Source: Linum tenue
Taxonomy: Eukaryota; Streptophyta; Magnoliopsida; Malpighiales; Linaceae
Length of the DNA stretch: 64,000 nucleotides
NCBI GenBank assembly: GCA_946122785.1
Contig: CAMGYJ010000011.1
Span: 21,701,007 to 21,765,006, forward strand
Reading direction: 5' to 3'
Below the pieces are notes generated by a model. The model was not told the origin of the DNA and searched no databases. It worked only from the letters and a program-made list of their open reading frames with translations. Shown here piece after piece: positions 9,988-20,434 of the stretch; positions within the stretch are counted from its first letter, which is position 1; each line of letters starts with the position of its first letter. The position numbers and the translations under genes were made by a program.

Positions 9988-11048
9988 TCAAGACCTCTTC
10001 TTCTCTTCTCTCGTCTCATTTTCCCAAACTAGATATGACAACATCGATTTACCACCATCGCGTCCACCAAGAAGGACCGATGTCGATGTGGCCTTGGTCT
10101 GGCAAAGAGACACTGCAAATGGGTCCTTGCTAAGCAATTCCTCAAAGTTTGGTGGAGATATCACATGTAACTCATGGCCGGTGCAAGCCTCTTCCACCTC
10201 AACTCCGTCCTCAGCCTGGACGCCAATTGCTTCTTCAACCTCCCTTTCTTCTTCAAGTGGTATCACCCCTGGAAAATGATCAAGAACTCCTTCTGCTTCA
10301 CTTTCGTCACCCTCCACAACTTCTTTATGCACCCTTTCTCGCTCTTCTTCTTCTAGCACGGATTGGAGAGCAAGTTGCCAAGCAATTTCTTTCATGAGAT
10401 CTTCTTGCATCTCCTCACTCATGCCCGCCTCTTCAAAGCTCAGTTTGGGATGTGGGAAGGTGTGGTCGGCTATGACAGGACATTCCTTATCATGATCATC
10501 ACGGGCTCTCTCCGTGACAACTTTAGTGTGCTCCACAATGTCCTTGTAGCCTTCTTCTTCCTCCTCCTCTTCTAGTATGGTAGCAGAAGGGCGATCTGGA
10601 GCAGGTTGTGCACCAGATCGCTCAAGATCATCGACGCTCTTCTGAAGGCTCAGGAGGATCTCCTCTGTTTCACGATAGGCCCGGGTACAAAGATCCATCC
10701 TAGACAATGATCTCTCACTGTCTCGAGCAAGCTGCTCCATGAGAAGCCTCAACTCATAATTTGGATCTGGTTGTGGAGTGTAGCATGGCTCTGCAGAATG
10801 GCTCGTGATGGCCGCCATGGGTAACTCCAGCTCCGATGGCCCTTCTGGTTGTGGGAGAAATTCTTCTTGATAATGATGTTGTTCTTGATATGCCCAGGGT
10901 TCTGATTGTTCTACGTAGTAAGGGGGTTGGTACTGGAACCCGAATCCATAGTATTCTCCTCCTTGATTGCTGCAGGGAGTCTCGGGTTAATACCACTCGG
11001 ATGGTGGTGGATACCCCCAATGCTTGCAGAAGCCATGAGGATCCATGA
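9988..11048 (-). pseudogene. Acidic ORF of non-autonomous gypsy-like element, copy B
   Basis: Same protein as copies A and C. From the ATG at 11048 (MDPHGFC) the frame meets a TAA at 10987-10989, where the other copies have TAC (Tyr in SEWYYPE). From an internal Met at 10818 (MAAITSHSAEP) 276 residues remain open, including the coiled-coil-like ELRLLMEQLARDSERSLSRMD, a long Glu-rich middle and an ENETREEKKRS end; the stop at 9988 comes earlier than in copy C. The primer site (11159) and LTR2 lie upstream. No polymerase follows, so the element would depend on another element's enzymes. Confidence 0.7.
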
Positions 11049-11158
11049 TTCAGATCTGCACCAACAAAAACAAAAACACCCAAGTGAAAAGCAAGGGTGG
11101 AAAAGAAAAGAAAAACGCTAAACTAACAAACTTCTGCCTTTCCTAATAATCTAGAAAG

Positions 11159-11176
11159 TCCCCGGCAACGGCGCCA
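11159..11176 (-). other. Primer binding site, tRNA-Asp (LTR2)
   Basis: The same 18 bases as at 7184-7201, six bases from the end of LTR2. Confidence 0.88.
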
Positions 11177-11182
11177 AAAACT

Positions 11183-12683
11183 TGACTCGCTATGACACAA
11201 CTCTTAACAATGGCCAAGTGTAACCAATGAAAGGGACTGCAGTATAGTGGCTCAAGTAATAAATATCGAATCCACGGGTCTCTAGAGTTACTATTACTCA
11301 GCTTCGGTTCATTATCTAGCAAACCATATTAAGATGGAAGAGCTAAAACTACTCTAACAAACTACAGTTAAAGTTAATCTAATTACAGGTTGGGAACTCA
11401 CTTAGGTATGATTCCCCCTAGACACTAGCCAGATTAATGATTGATGATCTCTAACATGTTACACTTTCATTCACAATACGGAGAATCCTTGACTAGACCT
11501 TGAGTATCGACTAAAGGAACAAGGCCCACTTGAGTCAATTGCCTAGAGGGACGTATTCTTCTCTAGAACAACCGATCAAGGCGTTCTGAACTAGATTCCC
11601 TCAATCGAATGAGGTTCTCAATGGATACAAAGCATTGAATCAACCCTCAACTAAAGCAATCGATCCAATACTATCAATCTATGGTGCTCTATTGACCTAA
11701 TCAGGTATTCGCTCTCATAGGATCAAAGCAGAATCAATAATCTCGACTAAAGCAAAATTCAATCATGAAAACGTGCATAGATTGAATATGAACTCAATAT
11801 TATCAAGTAGGAGTACTCATACAATCATCCAATCAAACAAACATAGCTAGGGTTCCTCAAAACCTAAGTGAAGGGAAGTTACTCCATAGAGAAGAGAGAG
11901 ACTGCAGTAAGAATTTTCAGATGATTAGTCTTCAAGTCCGGGCTTGTTCCTCGAGCTTCCAAGGCGAAGAAATCCTCCAATTCCACTCCAAGAATGCCCT
12001 CAAATCACACACTCTCTCTCTCTCTTTGGTTCATCCCTTGGGTGTTTGGGATCCAAAACCCAGCTCCCCCTTGCAAAAACGCACAAAACAGACTTTTAAA
12101 AGCCTGCGTTCGCGATCCCCGGTCAAAATCCCCTGTCAGGTATTTTAGGTCACGGCAGGGGATTTTTGGCTCATGACCGGGGATTTTTGGTTCACGATCG
12201 GGGATTTTTGAAAAAAAAACGTCTGGAGACACGGGAAAATCCCCTGTCAAGGCCAAAAATCCCCTACCGGGGATTTTAGCGTCACGATAGGGCCCCCTTC
12301 TGTTCCTCAGAGAAGCCCGAAACCAATTTTCCCCTATCTTTGATTCTTCGTTTCTCCCTCGTTCGGACTCCAAATCAGGTGCCGTTTGATCCCATACGCT
12401 CGTAGTCTCGTCCTCTTTCTTCTCATGACAAGATTACATGATTATATGGTCACAAACTGAGGTAGAAATCCATCTTCTTCAAGTCATACCCGAGTTTCTT
12501 CCCCCGAGTCGCCAATTGATCTCCGATTGACTTGAAACTTGCGCCTACGCTTCACTTTATGTGCTAGGACCTGAAATGTGACAAAGGAACAAAACCTAGA
12601 GTAAAATAGGCCAAAGAAGCGATAGTGCAAGCTTAAACGATCAAGAAACAAAGGGGAAAACATGTGCAAATATCGAGTCATCA
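11183..12683 (-). repeat. LTR2 of the arrayed gypsy-like element
   Basis: This 1,501-bp LTR has the same termini as LTR1 (TGACTCGC / GAGTCATCA) and is nearly identical by eye. The main difference is the short CT repeat. It is flanked by a primer site on the left and a polypurine tract on the right, so two units share it. Confidence 0.85.
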
Positions 12684-13491
12684 AATCCCCCCACACTTAA
12701 TCGTTTGCTTGTCCCCAAGCAAACCTAACTCAAACAAATGCAGCTCTCAAGACCTCTATAGCAACAAACAACCCCGATCGTCGGTAGAGGATTTTCTAGA
12801 TCATATAGCAGCTTACGAGGTCAAATCGTCTTCTAAGATGTTCCCTATCTCTCTCAATGCGAGTACTAGACTCAAGCTAGGATCATGAGAAGCAGTGGAA
12901 GTAAGACAGTTAGTTCATGGATAAAGGGACTCATACAATTCACAATCAAATACTCGTTGTACCGGGGTGCTCTTTCACTTCATTTCACCATTGGAACCCC
13001 TTTTTCACTTTCATTTTATTTCTTTTTCTCTTTTTTTCATTCACTTGGCGGGAGTTCCAACTGCAATCTTTCGCACGGTGGACCCTTATTAGTCGAGCAA
13101 GAGCAATTTCTATACACCTGGCACTCGCCAAGGTACTTCTTTTAACTCCTTTTCCTCAACTCGTGTGGAGGGTCAATGAAATTAAGGGGGGTCGGAAGCT
13201 CTATCCGTGCCCTTAAAAACACATCCTCGAGTAGGCAAATCGTTCAACGGGTGGAAGTTTTACTTGTACTAGAGACAGCTTAGCTTCACCTTGCAGGAGT
13301 ACCCCACTAAGGATCACTAAAATCTCCTCCAAACCCTGATTTTGTGCAATGAATGGTGCCACACACGTTGGGCTTACCCCATGTTTAGGATTTTGATGAT
13401 TTCGACATGGAGGACCAACTGCTTTCCATTTTCCACATGAGCACCCTGTTCGATACATGAGTCCACAACACCATCCAAACAGAGTCACCAT
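12684..13491 (-). mobile_element. 3' internal region of array unit 2
   Basis: The counterpart of 8733-9541 with few differences. It ends with GTCACCAT (13484-13491), the left target duplication of the intact hAT element. It has no coding potential beyond chance frames. Confidence 0.8.
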
Positions 13492-14323
13492 CAGGGGCGG
13501 AGGGAGAGATTTAGAGGGTGGGTCCCGGGACCCACCCTGGCTCGGGTTAGAAAATGGTTAATTAGGTACAATAGTTAATCGGGTATGAAAAATAATACGT
13601 ATTTAAATGAAATTGGTAGACCTTTGAAATATTTGATGTATGATTTATAACGAGCGTTGACATATTCAATGTATTTATAACGAGCTATGTACAAATGATA
13701 ATGATGTATATGATTCGCCCAAAATTGAAGATGTATGTATTCAATATTTACAACAAATTTCCACCAAATCATAATTCATTTGTAAAAATAATTTTAGTTC
13801 AATCAGGGGTAGGGAGATTGTAACAGGTGTTTCCTAAGGACGAAAATGAGTAAATTAGTATAATAGTTAATTGAGAATGAAATTTAGGGCACTTCTAATT
13901 GAGAATGGTTGACCGAGATATCATTTGTTCGAATCTTTGTAATCCCATTTGTTAAACACATTATATTCGGTTTTACGTAAACTTTAAGAACGCATAAGTT
14001 GGTTGTAGTAAGCAGAAAAGTGTTAGTAAATACTAAATAGTATTAGATTCATCATTCAATCTTTCCTAACAACTCGAGTTAATGATACTAAACGGTCTTG
14101 ACGAAGAACACGATTCAAAAGCAAATGTCTAACTAAATCATAAATAATTGTTTGATACATATATGGTGATATTCTTGATAGTTTTGACATATAATTTAAT
14201 ATACCAAGTTTTTACAAATACAAAATTATATCATGAACAATTTAGAAAGCTAACAAAATTATTTTATCGTATGTATTTTTTCTAAATGGACCCACCCTCG
14301 ACAAAATCCTGGCTACGCCCCTG
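13492..14323 (+). mobile_element. Non-autonomous hAT element with 8-bp target duplication
   Basis: This 832-bp element is bounded by GTCACCAT at 13484-13491 and 14324-14331. Its imperfect inverted ends begin CAGGGGCGGAGGGAGAG on the left and CAGGGGCGTAGCCAGG (reverse complement) on the right, both leading to GAGGGTGGGTCC. An 8-bp duplication with CA...TG ends is the hAT signature. The AT-rich interior encodes no transposase. Confidence 0.92.
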
Positions 14324-14331
14324 GTCACCAT

Positions 14332-14905
14332 TACCACATGAATTCAACGGTCTTAGCTCCACTAATTCACAAAATCAACTTGCACAGCAGAGAGCTAGAT
14401 AGGAAAAATCTTATACTGCAACATCCTCCATAGTGCTACACTACCTCCCTAGGTTTCACATTACTATAGAGACTGTCAATTCAAAGCATACTGAGTAGGC
14501 AATTTGCATGGAAACACGTACTTGGAGCCCTCTAATTTAAAATTTTGGATAGTGGATTAGGCTCCAAGCACACAAATAGCCAAACATTCACCCACATACA
14601 TAATCGAACATCCCCCCACACTTAAGCACGACATTGTCCTCAATGGAGGAAAGATAAGGAGGGTAGAACAAAGTTACCAGATCAAGGGTGAATGATGGTG
14701 GACGGGGCAGGCGGTGTAATCCAGGAGGAGAGAGTGGTCAGAACACAAACACCACATTAAATCTCACAAAGGTTGAGTTATTGACTCTAAAATCAAATAA
14801 CCAAACCGACTCAACCGAGGAGAAATAGAGAAAGAAATGCAAACCGACTAGTTGGGTTGCCTCCCAACAAGCGCTTCTTTCACGTCGTGAGCCGGACGAT
14901 GGCTC
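14332..14905 (-). mobile_element. Internal region of array unit 2 between hAT and ORF
   Basis: Non-coding element sequence. It contains a second polypurine-like string (CCCCCCACACTTAAG near 14605), also seen at about 62455 in a related element, and the GTTGGGTTGCCTCCC motif near 14852. The first 430 bp are missing from unit 1 because of the deletion at 9708. Confidence 0.65.
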
Positions 14906-16087
14906 TTAAGTTTCGGTCCACCCCAAAACCTCCTTGAAGTTGAGGTTCTCATCGATGAGGTGGAGTCTCAAGTCACGAGCATGTGGTATGACATGTGACG
15001 GAAGCCCGTGCACTTGATGTGGATGACGCCTCCACCCTCGAGACCTCTTCTTTTCTTCTCTCGTCTCATTGCCCCAAACTAGATATGACAACATCGATTG
15101 ACCACCATCGCGTCCACCAAGAAGGACCGATGTCGATGTGGCCTTGGTCTGGCAAAGAGACACTGCAAATGGGTCCTTGCTAAGCAATTCCTCAAAGTTT
15201 GGTGGAGATATCACATGTAACTCATGGCCGGTGCAAGCCTCTTCCACCTCAACTCCGTCCTCAGCCTGGACGCCAATTGCTTCTTCAACCTCCCTTTCTT
15301 CTTCAAGTGGTATCACCCCTGGAAAATGATCAAGAACTCCTTCTGCTTCACTTTCGTCACCCTCCACAACTTCTTTCTGCACCCTTTCTCGCTCTTCTTC
15401 TTCTAGCACGGATTGGAGAGCAAGTTGCCAAGCAATTTCTTTCATGAGATCTTCTTGCATCTCCTCACTCATGCCCGCCTCTTCAAAGCTCAGTTTGGGA
15501 TGTGGGAAGGTGTGGTCGGCTACGACAGGACATTCCTTATCATGATCATCACGGGCTCTCTCCGTGACAACTTTAGTGTGCTCCACAATGTCCTTGTAGC
15601 CTTCTTCTTCCTCCTCCTCTTCTAGTATGGTAGCAGAAGGGTGATCTGGAGCAGGTTGTGCACCAGATCGCTCAAGATCATCGACGCTCTTCTGAAGGCT
15701 CAGGAGGATCTCCTCTATTTCACGATAGGCCCGGGTACAAAGATCCATCCTAGACAATGATCTCTCACTGTCTCGAGCAAGCTGCTCCATGAGAAGCCTC
15801 AACTCATAATTTGGATCTGGTTGTGGAGTGTAGCATGGCTCTGCAGAATGGCTCGTGATGGCCGCCATGGGTAACTCCAGCTCCAATGGCCCTTCTGGTT
15901 GTGGGAGAAATTCTTCTTGATAATGATGTTGTTCTTGATATGCCCAGGGGTCTGATTGTTCTACGTAGTAAGGGGGTTGGTACTGGAACCCGAATCCATA
16001 GTATTTTCCTCCTTGATTGCTGCAGGGAGTCTCGGGGTAATACCACTCGGATGGTGGTGGATACCCCCCAATGGTTGCAGAAGCCAT
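14906..16087 (-). CDS. Acidic ORF of non-autonomous gypsy-like element, copy C (best preserved)
   Basis: This 393-residue frame starts at MASATIGGYPPPSEWYY. The first codons differ from copy A because a run of C near 16066 is one base longer, shifting the frame; the ancestral start was probably the MDPHGFC codon at 16097. Order: Pro/Tyr/Gln-rich N-terminus (1-75), a coiled-coil-like block around 95-145 (ELRLLMEQLARDSERSLSRMD ... SLQKSVDDLERS), an acidic run EEEEEE, an acidic middle (VLEEEERERVQKEVVEGDES), then a basic tail ending near VLGWTET. I see no zinc knuckle and no enzymatic motif. It follows the primer site as gag does in gypsy elements. A structural or RNA-binding role is possible but unproven. 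Confidence 0.68.
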   Translation of the reverse strand: MASATIGGYPPPSEWYYPETPCSNQGGKYYGFGFQYQPPYYVEQSDPWAYQEQHHYQEEFLPQPEGPLELELPMAAITSHSAEPCYTPQPDPNYELRLLMEQLARDSERSLSRMDLCTRAYREIEEILLSLQKSVDDLERSGAQPAPDHPSATILEEEEEEEGYKDIVEHTKVVTERARDDHDKECPVVADHTFPHPKLSFEEAGMSEEMQEDLMKEIAWQLALQSVLEEEERERVQKEVVEGDESEAEGVLDHFPGVIPLEEEREVEEAIGVQAEDGVEVEEACTGHELHVISPPNFEELLSKDPFAVSLCQTKATSTSVLLGGRDGGQSMLSYLVWGNETREEKKRSRGWRRHPHQVHGLPSHVIPHARDLRLHLIDENLNFKEVLGWTET

Positions 16088-16210
16088 GAGGATCCATGAT
16101 TCAGATCTGCACCAACAAAAACGAAAAGACCCAAGTGAAAAGCAAGGGTGGAAAAGAAAAGAAAAACGCTAAACTAACAGACTTCTGCCTTTCCTAATAA
16201 TCTAGAAAGT

Positions 16211-16228
16211 CCCCCGGCAACGGCGCCA
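16211..16228 (-). other. Primer binding site, tRNA-Asp (LTR3)
   Basis: The same site as in the other units, with one extra C before it (GTCCCCCGG). Confidence 0.85.
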
Positions 16229-16234
16229 AAAACT

Positions 16235-17152
16235 TGACTCGCTATGACACAACTCTTAACAATGGCCAAGTGTAATCAATGAAAGGGACTGCAGTATAGT
16301 GGCTCAAGTAATAAATATCGAATCCACGGGTCTCTAGAGTTAATATTACTCAGCTTCGGTTCATTATCTAGCAAACCAGATTAAGATGGAAGAACTAAAA
16401 CTACTCTAACAAACTACAGTTAAAGTTAGGGCATGTTTGGAAGTTAGGATTTTCTAAATTGATGTATTTAATCCCTCTCTCTCTCTCTCTCTCTTTGGTT
16501 CATCCCTTGGGTGTTTGGGATCCAAAACCCAGCTCCCCCTTGCAAAAACGCACAAAACAGACTTTTAAAAGCCTGCGTTCGCGATCCCCGGTCAAAATCC
16601 CCTGTCAGGTATTTTAGGTCACGGCCGGGGATTTTTGGCTCATGACCGGGGATTTTTGGTTCACGATCGGGGATTTTTGAAAAAAAAACGTCTGGAGACA
16701 CGGGAAAATCCCCTGTCAAGGCCAAAAATCCCCTACCGGGGATTTTAGCGTCACGATAGGGCCCCCTTCTGTTCCTCAGAGAAGCCCGAAACCAATTTTC
16801 CCCTATCTTTGATTCTTCGTTTCTCCCTCGTTCAGACTCCAAATCAGGTGCCGTTTGATCCCATACGCTCGTAGTCTCGTCCTCTTTCTTCTCATGACAA
16901 GATTACATGATTATATGGTCACAAACTGAGGTAGAAATCCATCTTCTTCAAGTCATACCCGAGTTTCTTCCCCCGAGTCGCCAATTGATCTCCGATTGAC
17001 TTGAAACTTGCGCCTACGCTTCACTTTATGTGCTAGGACCTGAAATGTGACAAAGGAACAAAACCTAGAGTAAAATAGGCCAAAGAAGCGATAGTGCAAG
17101 CTTAAACGATCAAGAAACAAAGGGGAAAACATGTGCAAATATCGAGTCATCA
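16235..17152 (-). repeat. LTR3 of the array, with internal deletion and filler
   Basis: It has normal termini but only 918 bp. At about 16429 the LTR sequence (AAAGTTA) changes to a 40-45-bp unrelated string starting GGGCATGTTTGGAAGTTAGG and then resumes at the CT repeat. About 600 bp present in LTR1 and LTR2 are missing. The filler resembles the end of a DNA transposon. Confidence 0.82.
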
Positions 17153-17764
17153 AATCCCCCCACACTTAATCGTTTGCTTGTCCCCAAGCAAACCTAACTC
17201 AAACAAATGCAGCTCTCAAGACCTCTATAGCAACAAACAACCCCGATCGTCGGTAGAGGATTTTCTAGATCATATAGCAGCTTACGAGGTCAAATCGTCT
17301 TCTAAGATGTTCCCTATCTCTCTCAATGCGAGTACTAGACTCAAGCTAGGATCATGAGAAGCAGTGGAAGTAAGACAGTTAGTTCATGGATAAAGGGACT
17401 CATACAATTCACAATCAAATACTCGTTGTACCGGGGTGCTCTTTCACTTCATTTCACCATTGGAACCCCTTTTTCACTTTCATTTTATTTCTTTTTCTCT
17501 TTTTTTCATTCACTTGGCGGGAGTTCCAACTGCAATCTTTCGCACGGTGGACCCTTATTAGTCGAGCAAGAGCAATTTATGTACACCTGGCGCTTGCAAG
17601 GTACTTCTTTTAACTCCTTTTCCTCAACTCGTGTGGAGGGTCAATGAAATGAAGAAGGGTCGGAAGCTCTATTCCTTCCCTTAAAAACACATCTTCGAGT
17701 AGGCAAACCGTTCAACGGGTGGAAGTTTTACTTGTACTAGAGACAGCTTAGCTTCACCTTGTAG
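17153..17764 (-). mobile_element. 3' internal region of array unit 3, truncated
   Basis: Matches 12684-13300 and then, at TAGGAGT near 17765, jumps directly into LTR sequence. The hAT site, the ORF and the primer site of this unit have all been deleted. Confidence 0.78.
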
Positions 17765-17956
17765 GAGTTTCTTCCCCCAAGTCGCCAATTGATCTCCGAT
17801 TGACTTGAAACTTGCGCCTACGCTTCACTTTAGGTGCTAGGACCTGAAATGTGACAAAGGAACACAACCTAGCATAAAATAGGCCAAAGAAGGGATAATG
17901 CAAGCTTAAACGATCAATAAACAAAGGGGAAAACATGTGCAAATATCGAGTCATCA
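17765..17956 (-). repeat. LTR4 fragment, end of the array
   Basis: It begins at GAGTTTCTTCCCCC (compare LTR1 near 8540) and ends with the intact LTR terminus CGAGTCATCA at 17956. The next base is gag sequence of another element, so this is the outer boundary of the array and its insertion point. Confidence 0.78.
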
Positions 17957-18650
17957 CATGCCCCGCCAGAGAGTGGGGGAAGAGATGAAGATGGATTGCG
18001 TCGTCTGGCACGCCGTTCAGCTTGAACCCATTGGTCAGCTGCAAGAATCGACAAAGGTGCACCCTCACCTCTTCATCCTTGAACCCATGGAACTGGATGG
18101 AAGATGTAATCAACTAGATCTAACATGGCTTGATCTCGATGTTGCTGGCAGGGATGGCCGGGTAATGGATGACGGGGCAGATGTCAGGGAACCATGGAGT
18201 GTAGAAGTACTCCATAGTGGGCCCCTGGGGAGGAAACGACGGGCTGGCACCGTCTGCCTGTGGAAGACCGCCATTAGGTGGGACTTGATTCACCGGAGGA
18301 ACCTGGATTGGCATCCCCAGCCCCTAGGGGATGTCCCTGATTCATGTTGTTCATCCGGTTGTTCTCGTCGCCCATGTCGTCCTCCTGCTCGGAGTCGCTG
18401 CTAATCTGACCGTCAATATGCTCATCTGTCGTAGCCAGTCTTGCTCGCTGCACTCGTCTAAGCTGGTGACAAGCGCGTTCTAGCTCCGGATCTAACTATA
18501 GTAATGCTCTCGACTGGCTATGGGTCATGCACTACCTTCACACAGCCAATCAAGCAAACCCGTGAAGGAAAAAGTGGGAAAAAGTAAAATAATCGATGCG
18601 TAAAAGAAATGTTAAAGTAATAGGAAGACCGTTTCTTCAACAACCTAGCA
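17957..18650 (-). pseudogene. Athila-like gypsy gag fragment, interrupted by the array
   Basis: On the minus strand from 18650: an acidic leader (HIDGQISSDSEQEDDMGDEN), a Pro-rich stretch (PPVNQVPPNGGLPQADGASP), then after a stop the retrotransposon gag domain FHGFKDEEVRVHLCRFLQLT and FKLNGVPDDAIHLHLFPHSLAG. The protein is then cut by LTR4 at 17957. It shares the (H/R)RFL...INGV...LRLFP pattern with the gag at 23742-24700. The primer site and LTR5 lie upstream. Stops and truncation make it dead. Confidence 0.78.
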
Positions 18651-18651
18651 G

Positions 18652-18669
18652 TCCCCGACAACGGCGCCA
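18652..18669 (-). other. Primer binding site, tRNA-Asp (LTR5)
   Basis: TGGCGCCGTTGTCGGGGA on the minus strand, one base different from the sites in the array. It belongs to the gag fragment on its left. Confidence 0.85.
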
Positions 18670-18675
18670 AAAACT

Positions 18676-18890
18676 TGACTCGCCTGTACTGCCTCACTAG
18701 AAAGTGGCCAAGTGTAACCACCTACTAATGCGTAGTATAGCGGGTTTAGCTTTAATTGTCAACCTGGGTCCTATATGTGATGTCTACTCTGTGAATTCTC
18801 GTTATCTAGCGGTTTAACTGTAGTGAAGTATTAATTAACTAAGCTAAACAAACACAAATCAGTAAAAGTTGTGGTTCAAGTTTGAGAGAG
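18676..18890 (-). repeat. LTR5 fragment
   Basis: It starts TGACTCGCCTGTACTG beside the primer site and keeps the GGCCAAGTGTAACC element shared with other LTRs here. It ends abruptly in CACTA transposase sequence near 18890, so most of the LTR is missing. Confidence 0.7.
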
Positions 18891-19049
18891 GTCAAAGCGA
18901 GTCAGTATTTTCCCATCAAGCCTTGACTACAAAGATTATTCATGTCCTGTAAAACTGTCGAAGACATGGTTTGGCATGTTGGACACCGTTCTAAAGATGA
19001 GATACTAAGGCATCCTGTTGACGGTGAGGCTTGGAGTACTTTGGACAAA

Positions 19050-20434
19050 TACTTTGGCATGCAGTTAAAAATGTGATTCTACCTAGAAGTGATAAATGGG
19101 TAAAATCCAATGTTGTCATAACCGAACCGGAGCATGACCCGGTAATGCGAACGGCTCGCACTTTAGTGGTCCAACCGGCATTGGGCCGTTTAAAAACCGT
19201 TAGAGAACCGGTATCTTATAAACAGTAATATTAATATAAATAGAAGAAAAAAATAATAAGTTAACAATTCAATGATTAAAAAGATATTTACTTTGCAGGT
19301 ACCAATGGGTAATTTTACACATTACAAGCATATAACAACTAAATAAACCCTACCCATCTTATCTATCGCTTCCAACCCTCTTCCTCTCTCAAAACCCTAC
19401 CCATCTGATCCGCCGCTTCCACCCTCTTCCCCCCCCTCTCTCTTTCTTTGTTTCACAATAATGCCTATCTTCCGCAGGAAAATCAACCACCCCAACCACT
19501 CGACCAAACCTCCCATCTCCTTCCTTCCTCCTCCCCCGCATTCACTTCCCTCCCGACGAAACCCACCACCCCATCACTCTTATCCCGGCCCTCCCAAAAG
19601 AAACCCATAATTTCTTCCACTCTATTCCCGTCTATTCTTCCGGCGATGAACCTCCAGCCTTATTAGCCCTATCGTCTGCCGTCTCTCCTCTTCCAGCATT
19701 TTCGAATTTTTTTAATAACGAACGGTCAGGAGATCAAAACCGATCGATCGGTTCGAGCGGCTCGAACGGTTAACCGTTCTAGCTGCTCGCCGACCGTCCC
19801 GTCCAACCGTTGCGGCTTTCAGAGTGTTCCGAGCCGAGCTAGTGGCCGGGTCCCGGTTTTGCCGGTCCGACCGACCGGCTCGGCTCAATTTTGATAACAC
19901 TGGTAAAATCTTAAAGCGTAGAATCAAAGCGTAAAAGCGTAAGTTTTTTGCGCATACTGTAAAATAGCTAAAAATGTGTTAAGTATGACATATATTAGGT
20001 AAAATATGAGTGCGCAGAATTTAGAAAAGTTAATAAATACCTACAATTCATATCTAAAGTAGAGAAACTCATAACATCTTAACAATAAGTTAATAAACAT
20101 AGATCTTAAAAATAAGCCACATTCCCCTCTATGCTAATGCATTTGGGAAGGGCGTAGCTGGTGAATTAGATTACTCTATTGAAGTTAAGAATTCATCCAA
20201 GTACCTCGTATGTATCTTTTAATCTCAAATGTAACCTATTGTTGGTGATTTACCTTTAAAATATACCTTTTATAATCAATTTCATGAATAGAATACCCAT
20301 TTAGTGAACTAGAAGCGTAAAAGCGTAAGCTTTGAAACTTTAAAGCGGAATTTGTTCCGATTTTATACACTAAAGATTTTATATGGAAACGAAAGTGTTT
20401 TGGTGACCTAGAAGCGTAATTTTGACTTCATTGG
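19050..20434 (+). mobile_element. MITE-like insertion in TNP2, itself carrying a hAT element
   Basis: Outside the nested hAT (19108-19902), the sequence begins near CATGCAGTTAAAAATGTG and ends near TTGACTTCATTG. It is rich in the string AGCGTAA (for example 19917-19945 and 20310-20330). Its start resembles the small MITE at 22695 (CAATGTAGTTAAAAAC). Exact borders and target duplication could not be resolved. Confidence 0.5.
19108..19902 (+). mobile_element. Non-autonomous hAT element, 8-bp target duplication
   Basis: This 795-bp element is flanked by GTAAAATC at 19100-19107 and 19903-19910. Its inverted ends are CAATGTTGTCATAACCG and CAGTGTTATCAAAATTG (reverse complement). Both arms are packed with short CCGG/ACCGGT-type subterminal repeats. 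No transposase frame is seen. Confidence 0.9.

Noticed and set aside
10088..10575. Plus-strand frames opposite the acidic ORF (also 15138-15625 and 6862-7074)
   Set aside because: Shadow frames antisense to the Glu-rich ORF; composition explains them and they match no domain.
18946..19228. Possible small host protein
   Set aside because: MSCKTVEDMVWH is TNP2 transposase sequence, and the frame after 19050 is inserted DNA.
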